Origin: Deltaproteobacteria bacterium
GTDB lineage: Bacteria; SAR324; NAC60-12
Length of the DNA: 55,049 nt
Assembly (NCBI GenBank): GCA_002683655.1
Contig: NYTS01000058.1
Location: forward strand, 2,524-57,572
Reading direction: 5' to 3'
The notes beneath the pieces are model-generated. The model was not told the origin of the DNA, did not search any database, and saw only the letters and a list, made by a program, of their open reading frames with translations. Below are positions 17,177 to 25,315 of this stretch, piece after piece. Position numbers and translations under genes: made by a program. Position 1 is the first letter of the stretch, and each line of letters begins with the position of its first letter.

Positions 17177-18057
17177 TGCATCGACTTATCCAAATCCTGG
17201 TAGTTGATTCGATCCGTGACCTGATTCGCTACAAATCTTTTATTCTGCTGGTGGCTCTTCTATTAATAGCTGATAGAGTCCTGCGCAGTTATGTGAAGAT
17301 TCGTCCGGAAGGTTTTGAATTTCCAAGCTCAAGGGAACTAGGGATTGCTGCCGATTGGCTGTTCCTTCAAGCTCCAAATTTGGTTAGTGAATGGCTTTTG
17401 GACTGGCGAACTCTACTGGTTGGTGGATGCCTGTTTGCTGCCAAACAATTGACTTCAATGTGGCCAACCATGGATATGCGTAAAATGCATCGTTCAGAAG
17501 GAGGACGGTGGCGCATTTTGAAATCACTACAAAGCTTGCGTTGGTCTCAGTTCGTCTGGGATGCTTGTGCCATAGGAATTGTATTTGGTATTGGAGGGGT
17601 TTGGGCTGGAGCTGGCTGGATAATTGGTAGGGAAATTTGGATTCAGAGTAGCTCACCCTTCAGCATTTTGCTCCCAGTAGGAATGGTAGGAGTTGTTTGG
17701 CCCTTAGCAATGGCAGGATTTTCATATTCCTCAAAACTAGCGGTCTTGAGCAATGGCTTTTCAACCAAATTGAAGCTTTTTTCAGAACTTCTGAAGAGTA
17801 GACGAGTTTTTTGGTACTCTTGGCTCTTCTATCTCGCAAGAATCCTAATCTCTTTACTCTTTGTTTTGTTGATTCCAATTCTTTCACTACTGACAGTGGA
17901 AAACTTCTTTCTTCGAATTTTGATTGCCTCCATTTCTGCCACTCCCGCCTACTCCTATGTAAAAATGGCTTCATTCAAATTCTTCCTTGAAGTCTACCGT
18001 CCCTACCCTGAAGTGGCTACAGAATACCAGCGTTACTACTCTCGACAGTTTGGGTGA
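17176..18057 (+). CDS. Integral membrane protein of unknown function, coupled to PAP2
   Basis: I do not recognise this 293-residue protein. Hydrophobic segments occur near residues 20-38, 68-88, 125-150, 163-182 and 215-265, so five or six membrane helices are likely. There are no obvious catalytic motifs. Charged stretches (MRKMHRSEGGRWR near 100) probably face the cytoplasm by the positive-inside rule. A frame one codon upstream begins with TTG, but the ATG at 17176, overlapping the stop of the PAP2 gene, is the better start. The coupling suggests a functional partnership with the phosphatase, for example in lipid carrier handling, but there is no direct evidence. Confidence 0.75.
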   Translation: MHRLIQILVVDSIRDLIRYKSFILLVALLLIADRVLRSYVKIRPEGFEFPSSRELGIAADWLFLQAPNLVSEWLLDWRTLLVGGCLFAAKQLTSMWPTMDMRKMHRSEGGRWRILKSLQSLRWSQFVWDACAIGIVFGIGGVWAGAGWIIGREIWIQSSSPFSILLPVGMVGVVWPLAMAGFSYSSKLAVLSNGFSTKLKLFSELLKSRRVFWYSWLFYLARILISLLFVLLIPILSLLTVENFFLRILIASISATPAYSYVKMASFKFFLEVYRPYPEVATEYQRYYSRQFG

Positions 18058-18074
18058 AGAGCCTCGTGTTCAAA

Positions 18075-18230
18075 TTATTTACCTATCTCGCAAAAACTTC
18101 TTCTATTGAAGAACAGATATCCCATGCTTGTTTGGGTACTTAGATTTTCTGTTAAAAGACCATCATGCCAAACGCGATTTTCTTGTTGAATTTCTATCAA
18201 AGATTCTTTTAGCTTTTCAAATTCAGCCAT
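18075..18230 (-). CDS. Possible small protein, 51 residues
   Basis: An ATG at 18230-18228 opens a 51-codon frame ending at TAA 18077-18075, between two plus-strand genes. The start reads MAEFEKLKESLIEIQQEN, a charged amphipathic helix; the end is rich in aromatic and basic residues. The upstream sequence has no good Shine-Dalgarno. I recognise no family. It may be a chance frame; its protein-like composition is the only support. Confidence 0.25.
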   Translation of the reverse strand: MAEFEKLKESLIEIQQENRVWHDGLLTENLSTQTSMGYLFFNRRSFCEIGK

Positions 18231-18330
18231 CTTGCTGTTTTTTTAGAAAAGGATAAGTTGACAACGCCCAGAAATTAGCTGCTTCTACAGCCTAACAATG
18301 TGCCCTCACTCTTTATCATTAGGATTTTGA

Positions 18331-19695
18331 ATGCTTCACAGTACCACTGAATGGCAAAGTCTTGATTCCCGCCACTTCATGCATCCCTTCACAAACACCA
18401 AGGATCTGGCGCGCAGGGGGACTAGGGTCATAACGAGGGCAGAGGGTGTTTATCTCTTGGATTCAGAAGGGAACCAAATCATTGATGGAATGGCTGGCTT
18501 GTGGTGTGTAAATGTTGGATACGGCCGAGAAGAGCTTGCAAAAGCTGCTTATGAACAATTGCAACAGCTTCCTTACTACAATAGCTTCTTTCAGTGTACC
18601 CACCCTCCAGCTATTGAACTTTCAGAGAAGCTTGCGGAAATCAGCCCCCCTCAGTTCAATCATGTCTTTTTTGTAAACTCCGGATCTGAGGCCAATGACA
18701 CTGTCCTGCGGATGGTTCGCAACTATTGGAAGCTTTTGGGACAGCCCCAGAAGCGAGTTCTGATTAGCAGAATCAATGGTTATCATGGAAGTACCGTCGC
18801 AGGAGCGAGCCTAGGTGGTCAGAAGTTTATTCATGAGATTGATGATCTGCCTATTCCTGACATTGTCCACATCGAACAACCATATTGGTACCAAAACGGT
18901 GGTGAGCACTCTCCATCACAATATGGAATTTTAGCTGCTCAGGAACTTGAGAAGAAAATCAATGAACTCGGTATTGAACGTGTAGCTGCTTTCATTGGGG
19001 AACCAATTCAAGGAGCTGGGGGCGTAATCGTCCCTCCAGAGACATATTGGCCTGAAATACAGCGGATTTGTGACAAGTATGGAATTCTTCTAATAGCGGA
19101 TGAAGTGATCTGTGGCTTCGGCAGAACCGGACATTGGTTTGGTTCAGAATATTTTAATATTAAACCTGACCTGATGCCAATCGCCAAAGGGCTTTCCTCT
19201 GGATATCTTCCGATTGGAGGTGTCATGGTTTCTGACCGAATTGCTGATGTCATCATTGGCAAAGGTAAGGAATTTGCCCACGGCTTTACGTATTCTGGTC
19301 ATCCTGCTGCATGCGTCGTAGCCTCGAGAAATCTTGAAATCATCGAACGAGAGGGTCTGTTAGAAAAAGTCCAAAATGACACTGGGCCCTACCTTCGTCA
19401 ACTTTGGGAGCGGTTCAATGAACACCCCTTGGTTGGAGAAGTGAGGATTGTAGGTTTACTTGGGGCAATCGAGTTAGTTGATGACAAGTCTTCAAGACGT
19501 TTTTTTAAGGAACGTGGGAAAGTGGGTGAACGCTGCAGGGATCTCTGTATACAAAACGGTTTAGTGATGAGGGCAGTGCAAGATACCATGATCCTTTCTC
19601 CACCCCTCGTTGCCACAAGGGGACACCTGGATGAGATTTACGAAAAAGCGTCCAAAACACTAAATCAGTTGGCAGAAGAACTCGGACGCTGCTGA
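18331..19695 (+). CDS. Class III aminotransferase, polyamine:pyruvate type (SpuC-like)
   Basis: PLP-dependent omega-aminotransferase of 454 residues. It most resembles SpuC-like enzymes that transfer the terminal amine of putrescine or related amines to pyruvate. Family marks are the N-terminal HPFTNTKDL, RVITRAEGVYLLDSEGN, DGMAGLWCVN (52-61), SGSEAND (117-123), the PLP-pyridine aspartate D257 in IADEVICGFGRTG, and the Schiff-base lysine K286 in PIAKGLSSGY. It is followed by a complete polyamine ABC importer on the same strand, the same pairing as the spu loci of pseudomonads, which supports a role in polyamine catabolism. Beta-alanine:pyruvate or other amine substrates cannot be excluded. 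Only 119 bases separate it from the binding-protein gene. Confidence 0.85.
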   Translation: MLHSTTEWQSLDSRHFMHPFTNTKDLARRGTRVITRAEGVYLLDSEGNQIIDGMAGLWCVNVGYGREELAKAAYEQLQQLPYYNSFFQCTHPPAIELSEKLAEISPPQFNHVFFVNSGSEANDTVLRMVRNYWKLLGQPQKRVLISRINGYHGSTVAGASLGGQKFIHEIDDLPIPDIVHIEQPYWYQNGGEHSPSQYGILAAQELEKKINELGIERVAAFIGEPIQGAGGVIVPPETYWPEIQRICDKYGILLIADEVICGFGRTGHWFGSEYFNIKPDLMPIAKGLSSGYLPIGGVMVSDRIADVIIGKGKEFAHGFTYSGHPAACVVASRNLEIIEREGLLEKVQNDTGPYLRQLWERFNEHPLVGEVRIVGLLGAIELVDDKSSRRFFKERGKVGERCRDLCIQNGLVMRAVQDTMILSPPLVATRGHLDEIYEKASKTLNQLAEELGRC

Positions 19696-19713
19696 TTATT
19701 TTTTTCCACGGGG

Positions 19714-19736
19714 CTCACTTTGTAATGTGGAGTGAG
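19714..19736 (+). other. Hairpin between aminotransferase and binding-protein genes
   Basis: CTCACT (19714-19719) pairs with AGTGAG (19731-19736) around an 11-base loop. It could be a partial terminator or an RNA-processing stem that sets different levels for the enzyme and the transporter. The following sequence (GTTTAATT) is not a strong U-tract. Confidence 0.3.
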
Positions 19737-19814
19737 GTTTAATTCCATCTGCGCCCCTCTAAAGTTTGCCCCCTTATGGCGCATTTTTGCTGAACCCAAA
19801 GCTGGAGCAGTTAT

Positions 19815-20897
19815 ATGAAAATGAATCCAAAAAATAACTCTCGACCTTCTCGCCGTCATTTCTTGCGAAGACTTGGTGCAGTGGCAGCAGGTTTGACTTT
19901 ATTGCCACGTGAAGGCTGGAGTGCAGAAGAAAAAAAGCTCAACTTTTACAATTGGGATACCTATATCGGCGAAACGACCCTGGATGATTTCCGAAATGAT
20001 AGTGGAATTGCAGTTAGCATGGATCTGTTTGCTGACAATGATGAGTTATTTGCCAAGCTCAAAGAAGGCAATCCTGGTTACGACGTGATTGTACCAACGA
20101 ACGACTTTGTTGAGCGGATGATCCGTGCCAACATGCTGTTCAAACTCGATCACTCCAAAATTCCTAACTTCAAGAACATAGACAAAGCTTTTCGAGACGC
20201 AGCATTTGATCCCAAGCGGGCCTACAGCATGCCTTACATGTGGGGAACGATTGGGATTGGGTACCGCAAATCAAAGGTATCGAAAGTACCAGACAGCTGG
20301 TCCACTCTATTTGCATCCAGTGAATATTCAGGAAGGATCGCTGTGCTCAACAGCCCATCCGAGACAGTTCCTGTTGCCATGAAGTACCTCGGTCATTCAT
20401 TAAACACTACTGATCCCGCAGTCGTTAAGGCTGTGGAAGATTTGATGATCAAGCAAAAGAAACACATTAAGGTTTTTGCTGAGGACAATGGGCAAGACTT
20501 GCTGCTCTCTGGCGAGGTTGATCTAACGATGGAGTACAATGGGGACATCATTCAAGTGCAAGAGGAAGATGATGATATCGCCTATATCGTTCCCAAGGAA
20601 GGAACGCTCCTCTGGGAAGATTGTCTCTGTATTCCCAAAGGGGCCCCACATCCTGAAAACGCTCACGCATTTATGAACTACCTGCTCGATGGAGATGCTG
20701 GAGCACTAATCGCAGATTTCATCCAGTATGCGACACCGAATTCGGTCGCTAAAGCAAAGCTAGGGGATGAATACCGAAATAACCCAGCTATCTTTCCCAC
20801 AGACGATGTCTTAGGACGAAGCGAGTCCTCAAAATACCGTGGAGAAGCTATGCAACGCCTTTTCGACGAGGCTTGGACACGCATCTCCGCCGCTTAA
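19815..20897 (+). CDS. potF: Polyamine ABC transporter substrate-binding protein (PotF/PotD type)
   Basis: Periplasmic binding protein for putrescine or spermidine. The N-terminus has a Tat-type signal: twin Arg in SRRHFLRRLG followed by a hydrophobic stretch, with probable cleavage near WSAEE (about residue 36). The mature part begins with LNFYNWDTYIGE, the family signature, followed by GYDVIVPTNDFV, AYSMPYMWGTIGIGYR and TMEYNGDII. A GGAG Shine-Dalgarno lies 7 bases before the ATG. It is the first of four transporter genes. Tat export is unusual compared with the Sec signals of E. coli PotD/PotF. Which polyamine is preferred cannot be read from the sequence. Confidence 0.9.
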   Translation: MKMNPKNNSRPSRRHFLRRLGAVAAGLTLLPREGWSAEEKKLNFYNWDTYIGETTLDDFRNDSGIAVSMDLFADNDELFAKLKEGNPGYDVIVPTNDFVERMIRANMLFKLDHSKIPNFKNIDKAFRDAAFDPKRAYSMPYMWGTIGIGYRKSKVSKVPDSWSTLFASSEYSGRIAVLNSPSETVPVAMKYLGHSLNTTDPAVVKAVEDLMIKQKKHIKVFAEDNGQDLLLSGEVDLTMEYNGDIIQVQEEDDDIAYIVPKEGTLLWEDCLCIPKGAPHPENAHAFMNYLLDGDAGALIADFIQYATPNSVAKAKLGDEYRNNPAIFPTDDVLGRSESSKYRGEAMQRLFDEAWTRISAA

Positions 20898-20960
20898 ATC
20901 TTCCCAAAGGCTCGGATAAACCTGGGCCTCTTTTTCCCCAACCAACTCTTTTACATTTCA

Positions 20961-21878
20961 GTGGATTACTGGCGGAAATCACCCAAGGTTTTCTGGTCCT
21001 TTGGGATACCCCCCACAATCTGGCTATTTGCCTTATTCCTTGCGCCACTTTTTCTGGTATGGGGACTCAGCTTCGGTGAAAAACAAGGCATCATTGAGGT
21101 GGCCATTACAGGCACGCTCGAAAACTATTCAAGGGCAGTTCAGCCGCTTTACTTGCAGATATTTCTCAAATCTTTCTGGTATGCAGGCCTAACTACTTTC
21201 TTCTGCTTGGTGATTTCTTTTCCAATTGCCTTGGCAATCACCTCTGCATCAGAGCGCTGGAAGCCAATTCTACTGCTTCTTGTGATCCTCCCCTTTTGGA
21301 CCAATCTGCTGATCCGTACGTACGCATTGATTGCAGTCCTCAGAACTAACGGCTACCTAAATGATTTGTTGGAACTTATTTGGCTGTCTGCTGATAGTGG
21401 GCTAAGGATACTTGGATTGGGAGATTGGAATCTCTTTGGAGAGAGATTCCATCGTTTTGAACTTCTTTACAATAACTTCGCAGTTGTCTATGGGCTGGTC
21501 TATGTCCACCTTCCATTCATGGTTTTACCCCTTTACGCAGCTCTAGACCGGATGGATAGAAGTTACATTGAGGCGAGCCTTGACCTTGGTGCTGGGCAAT
21601 GGCGGACCTTCCGTTCCGTGATTGTTCCACTGGCATTGCCTGGAATCATCTCTGGAGTGATTATTACCTTCATTCCCGCTTTAGGTTCATACCTTACTCC
21701 GGACCTATTGGGAGGCACAGACAGTCAAATGATAGCAAATGTGATCGAGCGACAGTTCAAATCCGCCAACGATTGGCCTTTTGGTGCTGCGCTCTCCTTC
21801 TTGCTAATGTATCTAACATTCTTCGCCCTAGCTGTGAGAGCTCTTTTAACCCGTCACAATGAAAAAGGGCTTGCGTGA
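20961..21878 (+). CDS. potH: Polyamine ABC transporter permease (PotH/PotB type)
   Basis: Inner-membrane permease of 305 residues, the first of two in the importer. The start is GTG at 20961. About six membrane helices are visible (for example 16-37, 69-92, 102-125, 172-195, 220-240 and 268-290). The cytoplasmic EAA loop that docks with the ATPase is seen as YIEASLDLGAGQWRTFRSVI near residue 203. The segment LPFWTNLLIRTYA is characteristic of PotB/PotH. Its stop overlaps the start of the second permease by 4 bases. Confidence 0.92.
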   Translation: MDYWRKSPKVFWSFGIPPTIWLFALFLAPLFLVWGLSFGEKQGIIEVAITGTLENYSRAVQPLYLQIFLKSFWYAGLTTFFCLVISFPIALAITSASERWKPILLLLVILPFWTNLLIRTYALIAVLRTNGYLNDLLELIWLSADSGLRILGLGDWNLFGERFHRFELLYNNFAVVYGLVYVHLPFMVLPLYAALDRMDRSYIEASLDLGAGQWRTFRSVIVPLALPGIISGVIITFIPALGSYLTPDLLGGTDSQMIANVIERQFKSANDWPFGAALSFLLMYLTFFALAVRALLTRHNEKGLA

Positions 21879-22726
21879 GTGTTCGTTCAAAGAACCTAAT
21901 TGGACCGCTGGATTATACCCGACGCACATGGATGAGGCTGGTATTGCTTGGAACCTTCGTTTTTCTGTATGCTCCGATAGTCACACTTGTTGCCTTTAGC
22001 TTCAACGATAGCCGTCGCAACATCGTCTGGCGAGGATTCACTTTCAAGTACTATGAAAAGGCCTGGAACAACTCCTCCTTAGTAGAAGCGTTTACCAACT
22101 CCCTGACAATTGCCTTCCTGAGTACCCTAATCAGCGTGGTGCTAGGAACGATGACTGCGATTTTGCTATGGCGCTTCCGTTTTCCAGGAAAAGCAGGGTA
22201 TGAAGGAGCCATGTCCTTGCCGATTGTAATCCCCGAAATTTGTATGGGTGTCGCCATGCTGGCTTTCTTTTCTCGCATTGGCTGGCCGTCCGGTCTTCCA
22301 TGGCCTCTCAATTTGGGCGCGATCACCATTTCTCACATCTCCTTCAGTTTCCCATTTGTGACAGTGGTGGTTAGAGCTCGATTGGCTAGCTTCAATCGTG
22401 AATTAGAAGAGGCTGCGAAGGACCTAGGTGCTGGAGAGTGGCAAGCATTCAAAGACATCCTTATCCCTCATATGCGACCGGGCCTTATTGCTGGGACCCT
22501 ATTGGCATTTACACTCTCACTTGATGATTTTGTCATCACCTTCTTTACCTCTGGTCCAGACACCATTACCTTCCCAATCAAGATTTACTCGATGATCCGC
22601 TTCTCTGTAACACCTGAAGTTAATGCTGCCTCAGCGGTCTTGATTGCCATCACACTCGTAATGACTACCTTTGCATTGTGGTTTCAAAGCCGCAGTGGGG
22701 ACCATGGGGGTGTAGCTCATGGCTGA
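21875..22726 (+). CDS. potI: Polyamine ABC transporter permease (PotI/PotC type)
   Basis: Second inner-membrane permease, 283 residues, beginning with GTG at 21875 and overlapping the end of potH. Features are FLYAPIVTLVAFSFNDS near the N-terminus, SLPIVIPEICMGVAML in mid-protein, the EAA loop LEEAAKDLGAGEWQAFKDI near 177, and LSLDDFVITFFTSGPD near 211, which is nearly diagnostic for PotC/PotI. About six membrane helices are expected. The ATPase start lies 8 bases inside its 3' end, so all three genes are translationally linked. Confidence 0.93.
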   Translation: MSVRSKNLIGPLDYTRRTWMRLVLLGTFVFLYAPIVTLVAFSFNDSRRNIVWRGFTFKYYEKAWNNSSLVEAFTNSLTIAFLSTLISVVLGTMTAILLWRFRFPGKAGYEGAMSLPIVIPEICMGVAMLAFFSRIGWPSGLPWPLNLGAITISHISFSFPFVTVVVRARLASFNRELEEAAKDLGAGEWQAFKDILIPHMRPGLIAGTLLAFTLSLDDFVITFFTSGPDTITFPIKIYSMIRFSVTPEVNAASAVLIAITLVMTTFALWFQSRSGDHGGVAHG

Positions 22727-23807
22727 TCGGCCCGTCATCCTACAGATCAAGCAAGTCGTTAAGAGCTTCGGCAATGTCCACGCTGTCAACGGGGTGAACC
22801 TAAATATTTATGAAGGAGAGTTTTTTGCCCTACTTGGACCATCAGGTTGTGGAAAGACGACACTTTTACGAATGCTGGCAGGCTTCGAATTTCCATCTGA
22901 GGGAAGTATCAAGATTGATGGGAAAGAGACCAGAGACATTCCCCCGAACCAGCGTCCAGTCAATATGGTATTTCAGTCATACGCTGTTTTTCCACACATG
23001 AATGTCTTTGACAATGTGGCTTATGGATTGAAAGTAGCTAAAACACCGCGTGAGGAAGTTAAGGAGCGAGTGCAGGACGCTTTGGCATTAGTGAAATTAG
23101 ATGGCTATGAGTTACGCAAACCCGATCAGTTGTCGGGTGGGCAGCGTCAACGTGTTGCATTAGCCCGTGCATTAGTAAAGCGCCCCAGAGTTCTTTTACT
23201 GGATGAACCTCTCTCTGCACTTGACGCAAAGCTGAGAGAAGCAATGCAACTGGAGTTGGTGAAGTTGCAGAAAGCTGTAGGCATCACATTTTTGATCGTC
23301 ACTCATGATCAGGAGGAAGCTCTGTCGATGGCTGACCGAATTGCCGTAATGGAGAATGGAGTGGTGAGACAGGTCGCACCTCCTGGAGAACTATATGAGT
23401 CTCCTAACTGCAGGTTCGTTGCAGACTTCATTGGCCGGATGAACTTGTTTGCAGGAATTGTTGAAGGTCATGAAGATTGGGGCGGACTAAACGTGAAGAC
23501 CGAGCTTCTTGGCAAATTGACGATTCCTCACTCTGAGAGAGTGAGTAGTAAGCTTCACCTCGCTGTTCGCCCAGAGAAGCTTAGAATCTCAAGCGAGATT
23601 CTTCCGTCTTCTTACTTTTCTTTCCCTGGGGAAGTCGATGCGGTCGTTTACCATGGAAGTGAGAGCCATGTCTACCTGAAGACGGATGCAGGTCCTTTTT
23701 TATGTGCAACACTCACGAACCTCAGCCGAATTTCCGTCCGTCCAAAAAAAGGCGATCGACTTTGGATTGGGTGGGCTCCTGAAGATACTCTAGTTCTATC
23801 AGAGTGA
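22719..23807 (+). CDS. potG: Polyamine ABC transporter ATP-binding protein (PotG/PotA type)
   Basis: ATPase that powers the polyamine importer. Walker A is GPSGCGKTT near residue 39, the signature is LSGGQRQR near 139, Walker B is [12 protein letters not shown] near 158, and the switch His follows in IVTHDQEEA. A C-terminal TOBE-type regulatory domain fills the last 110 residues (AVRPEKLR to the end). The start ATG is inside potI. Next, on the opposite strand and facing it tail to tail, is fdhD. The four-gene importer is complete, and the upstream aminotransferase provides the first catabolic step. Confidence 0.92.
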   Translation: MADRPVILQIKQVVKSFGNVHAVNGVNLNIYEGEFFALLGPSGCGKTTLLRMLAGFEFPSEGSIKIDGKETRDIPPNQRPVNMVFQSYAVFPHMNVFDNVAYGLKVAKTPREEVKERVQDALALVKLDGYELRKPDQLSGGQRQRVALARALVKRPRVLLLDEPLSALDAKLREAMQLELVKLQKAVGITFLIVTHDQEEALSMADRIAVMENGVVRQVAPPGELYESPNCRFVADFIGRMNLFAGIVEGHEDWGGLNVKTELLGKLTIPHSERVSSKLHLAVRPEKLRISSEILPSSYFSFPGEVDAVVYHGSESHVYLKTDAGPFLCATLTNLSRISVRPKKGDRLWIGWAPEDTLVLSE

Positions 23808-23861
23808 GCCTTAGGCAGAGCTAACTCGTTTATCAAATCCATTCCGATTGTTAAGTTACAA

Positions 23862-24686
23862 TCAACTAATGCGCCAGTCACCAGAGTAAACGTTCACAGA
23901 GTTTTCTCGCAGAAATCCAAGCAAGGTCAGATCAAATTCTTCAGCTAATTCTATTGCAAGGGAGCTTGGGGCTCCAATTCCAACTAAGTTTGGGATTCCT
24001 GCTAGAAGTGCCTTCTGCACCAACTCGAAGCTGATTCTGCCGCTCACCAACAAAATCGAATCCTCAGCAGGAACGAATTTCTTATCCAGACTCCAGCCAA
24101 CAACTTTATCAAGTGCGTTGTGCCGACCAACGTCCTCTCTCAAACAAATCAAATTCCCATCGTAATGGAAAAGTCCTGAAGCGTGGACACCTCCAGTACT
24201 TCGAAACATATTTTGTGAGCTGGAGAGCTGCTCCAAAAAAGTCCCTAGAGATAGATCCCTTGGCCAGGGTGCTCCCCTAGGTTGGCTGATTTCAAGATTT
24301 TTGAGGCTTTGAAGAGACTGACGCCCGCAGATTCCACAGCTAGATTGCACATCTTTTCTTCGATTCAGGCGGCTCCAGGCAACTCGAGTTCCTGCAGATA
24401 GTTCTACAACAATTAAATTTTCTGAAACTTCCAGCCTGGGGTCTGTCGATCTTTTCACTGACTGAATCGACTCTATGTCCCTAATTAATCCTTCTGACCA
24501 AAGGAATCCAAGAGCCAATTCTTTGTCATTACCTGGAGTACGCATCGTTGTAGCTATCCGAAGCGTAAAGCCATCAACAGACAACCTGATTTCAAGAGGT
24601 TCTTCAACGGCAACAGCATCAAGAAGGGAGTTTCTAGAGCCATCCTTTTGCAGGACTTTGACTTTGAACTCACGGATCGACTTCAC
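23862..24686 (-). CDS. fdhD: Formate dehydrogenase accessory sulfurtransferase
   Basis: FdhD carries sulfur from the cysteine desulfurase IscS to the molybdenum cofactor of formate dehydrogenase. The functional CxxC is C117-x-x-C120 in SSCGICG, close to C121/C124 of the E. coli protein. Other family segments are VEEPLEIRL, TPGNDKELALGFLWSEG near 50-66, FRSTGGVHASGLF and REDVGRHNALDK near 190. Start is GTG at 24686 with no clear Shine-Dalgarno. No formate dehydrogenase structural gene is in the window, but its presence elsewhere is implied. The nearby modABC (31 kb) and moeA (43 kb) serve the same cofactor. Confidence 0.93.
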   Translation of the reverse strand: MKSIREFKVKVLQKDGSRNSLLDAVAVEEPLEIRLSVDGFTLRIATTMRTPGNDKELALGFLWSEGLIRDIESIQSVKRSTDPRLEVSENLIVVELSAGTRVAWSRLNRRKDVQSSCGICGRQSLQSLKNLEISQPRGAPWPRDLSLGTFLEQLSSSQNMFRSTGGVHASGLFHYDGNLICLREDVGRHNALDKVVGWSLDKKFVPAEDSILLVSGRISFELVQKALLAGIPNLVGIGAPSSLAIELAEEFDLTLLGFLRENSVNVYSGDWRIS

Positions 24687-24738
24687 AGATTTGGAGAGAT
24701 GAATTGAAATGAAAATGAGAGATATGGAATTTCTTAGA

Positions 24739-25305
24739 TCACCAGTTTAGGCGAAGACCAACTGCACCTTGGATTTCACCATAACTAGCCCCTGGAAGAA
24801 ACAACTGGGCGACATCTAAACCAACAAACCATACCAAATTCGTTGGAATTGCCTCCATAGAGCCACTCCAACCCATGTGAAAAATGTTCGTCGAAGCCGG
24901 TTCTCCCTTTTCATTCTCCACTTTGGCAGCCGCATTCCATCTCAAATGCCTGAATGAAATTTGGGCTCCTTTCCCAACAGGGTCCCGCCATTGGTCATGA
25001 AGGACTATCTCCAGACCTTGGCCAGATGATAAAAGGAAATGATCTCCAAGTTTGCTGTCAGTATCCAGACTAGCCTGTGGAACAAACAGCACTAAACTTT
25101 GCAGATATCTTTGTGGACCACCGTCCTCTCGGTCCATCATGTAAATTCCCACACCAGTAGCAACGCTGGTGTAGGAACTGCCACGATTGCCAAACGTTTG
25201 GTAGCTGTAAAACTCAGGTTGGACTGAATTCTGTGCGATAACATTTTTGGGGAGCAACCCCAAAAGGATCAGGCCCCAACAAAATCTTAATAAATTTAAC
25301 TTCAT
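24739..25305 (-). CDS. Small exported, probably outer-membrane beta-barrel protein
   Basis: A Sec signal peptide is clear (residues 1 to about 24, ending near VIAQ). The mature part of about 164 residues alternates polar and hydrophobic residues, is rich in Gly, Trp, Tyr and Phe, and ends in GAVGLRLNW. A C-terminal aromatic residue after an alternating strand is the recognition signal for outer-membrane barrel insertion, so an eight-stranded barrel is plausible. I do not recognise the family. It starts 10 bases after the glgP stop and is probably cotranscribed with it, with no obvious functional link. Confidence 0.65.
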   Translation of the reverse strand: MKLNLLRFCWGLILLGLLPKNVIAQNSVQPEFYSYQTFGNRGSSYTSVATGVGIYMMDREDGGPQRYLQSLVLFVPQASLDTDSKLGDHFLLSSGQGLEIVLHDQWRDPVGKGAQISFRHLRWNAAAKVENEKGEPASTNIFHMGWSGSMEAIPTNLVWFVGLDVAQLFLPGASYGEIQGAVGLRLNW

Positions 25306-25315
25306 TGCCAGTTAA

